From: Arthrobacter ipis
GTDB taxonomy: Bacteria > Actinomycetota > Actinomycetes > Actinomycetales > Micrococcaceae
Direction: 5' to 3'
DNA length: 64,000 nt
Assembly: GCF_014694315.1 (NCBI RefSeq)
Contig: NZ_JAAOXD010000009.1
Coordinates: 351,858 to 415,857, forward strand
Part shown: one piece after another, positions 63,298 through 64,000 of the stretch
How positions within the stretch are numbered: the stretch's first letter is position 1
Layout of the letters: every line of letters begins with the position of its first letter
Notes under the pieces: model-generated
Databases searched by the model: none
Told to the model about the DNA's origin: nothing
The model's input: the letters and a program-made list of their open reading frames with translations, nothing else
Translations under genes and position numbers: made by a program

Positions 63298-64000
63298 CAG
63301 AGGTCCTTTCGTTTCAGGGGTAGCGGGTGGGAGTGGCCGGCCGGTCCTCCCACCGGGGCCATGGAGTCGGGCTCCGCGAGGGCTCCCGCCGGCCGCGGGG
63401 CGGGCGGTACGGCAGCGTCCGCCAGGGACGGGGCTTCGAGCAGGGCCGCCAGGTCCGCCAGGATGGGCGTCTGCATGATGTCCTTGATCGACACTGCGCG
63501 CTTGAGCAGGACGGCGAGCTTCACCGCGGACAGCGAGGTCCCTCCCAGTGCAAAGAACGAGTCCTGCCTGCCGATCCGGGCCGCCGGCAGGCCGAGCACG
63601 CTCGCCCATGCCTGGGCGAGGCGCTGCTCGGTGGCCGAGAGGGCTTCGGTAGCGGTGCCGGCCTCGGGGAGGACCTCCCGCGCCATGCGGGTCAGGGCCT
63701 TCCGGTCGATCTTTCCGTTGCCGGTCAGGGGCAGGTTCTCCTGCCACCTGTACGCGGATGGAACCATGTAGCCCGGTACCCGGGTAGCCATCGCGCTGCG
63801 GATGTCATCGGCCTCGAGCGGCCGGGTACCGGAGTAGAACGCGACCAGGAACCTGGACTGCCCGGCGCCCTCGCCGACGACGACGGCGCCGTCGCGGACT
63901 CCGGGAACCCGCAACAGGGCGTTCTCGATGTCGCCGATCTCGATGCGGAACCCGGAGATCTTGACTTGGTTGTCCCGCCGGCCCAGGTACTCCAGCTTGC
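63297..64000 (-). CDS. Nonribosomal peptide synthetase, C-terminal end (5' part beyond window)
   Basis: The frame is open to the right edge of the window. Visible are the adenylation core motifs A8 (GRRDNQVKISGFRIEIGDIE) and A10 (LPLTGNGKIDRKAL, catalytic Lys), then a carrier domain with DSFFALGGTSLSAVKL (4'-phosphopantetheine Ser). After the carrier there is a Pro/Ala-rich tail of about 60 residues and no thioesterase or condensation domain. So this protein ends A-PCP and hands its residue on to another enzyme. Amino acid specificity motifs lie outside the window. Confidence 0.92.
   Translation of the reverse strand, partial: KLEYLGRRDNQVKISGFRIEIGDIENALLRVPGVRDGAVVVGEGAGQSRFLVAFYSGTRPLEADDIRSAMATRVPGYMVPSAYRWQENLPLTGNGKIDRKALTRMAREVLPEAGTATEALSATEQRLAQAWASVLGLPAARIGRQDSFFALGGTSLSAVKLAVLLKRAVSIKDIMQTPILADLAALLEAPSLADAAVPPAPRPAGALAEPDSMAPVGGPAGHSHPLPLKRKDL

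Overview
The window is high-GC DNA whose genes look like those of an actinobacterium of the Arthrobacter type (Micrococcaceae). Supporting signs are a mycothiol-dependent isomerase, the actinobacterial trio phosphomutase-like/DUF3090/SCO1664, an ATP-dependent DNA ligase of the actinobacterial LigB kind, and many GTG/TTG or apparently leaderless starts. It is probably a chromosomal accessory region rich in aromatic and acid-sugar catabolism, scattered with decayed genes and insertion-sequence scars. The genus is an inference from protein style, not from a marker gene.

Layout. 0-9.2 kb: end of a DUF429 gene, psuG, a serine-recombinase remnant, a dienelactone-hydrolase-like gene, a RibD-like reductase divergent from an ATP-dependent DNA ligase, a TMEM175-like channel, a broken RraA/aldolase gene, and a coupled aminotransferase + 2-hydroxyacid dehydrogenase pair. 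9.2-9.8 kb is debris with a strong hairpin. 9.8-25 kb is aromatic catabolism: mycothiol-dependent isomerase, AAHS transporter, LysR regulator, then benABCD with a large LuxR-type regulator on the minus strand, divergent from catA-catB-catC-benE on the plus strand. Benzoate is taken up by BenE, dihydroxylated by BenABC, rearomatised by BenD, ring-opened by CatA and sent toward the beta-ketoadipate route by CatB and CatC. catD and pcaIJ are not here.

25-39 kb: diverged repeats, an SDR that has lost its catalytic serine, DoxX-like and methyltransferase genes, a transketolase, an NTF2-like gene, then a compact cluster: HutC-type GntR regulator, divergent RuBisCO-like protein, DUF1537 acid-sugar kinase, zinc dehydrogenase and KdgT-type permease. 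This resembles branched acid-sugar (3-oxo-isoapionate type) catabolism. It is followed by a small orphan ORF and a VOC/HxlR pair bracketed by 42-bp direct repeats.

39-53 kb: a largely gene-free stretch, a LysR regulator divergent from a glycine-betaine/stachydrine-demethylase-like Rieske oxygenase and its reductase, IS481/IS701 debris, the conserved trio, and an MHS transporter / hydroxyacid dehydrogenase / RraA operon divergent from a tandem double IclR regulator. 53-58 kb is heavily decayed: frameshifted isochorismatase-like gene, LLM-oxidoreductase relic joined to an IS21 fragment, DUF3846 gene, tiny basic protein, AHL-lactonase-like hydrolase, a frameshifted epimerase relic and a tRNA 3'-end fragment with a following hairpin. 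58.8-64 kb (minus strand, running in from beyond the right edge) is a nonribosomal-peptide operon: NRPS end, Fe(II)/2-oxoglutarate hydroxylase, SbnB-like enzyme, a truncated SbnA/threonine-synthase-like ORF, a 28-codon coupled ORF, a LuxE-family acyl-protein synthetase and an unknown protein. It suggests a product containing 2,3-diaminopropionate.

The most interesting items are the BenC-FCD fusion, the RuBisCO-like/DUF1537 cluster with its perfect operator dyad, the partly damaged diaminopropionate NRPS operon, and the tandem IclR regulator.
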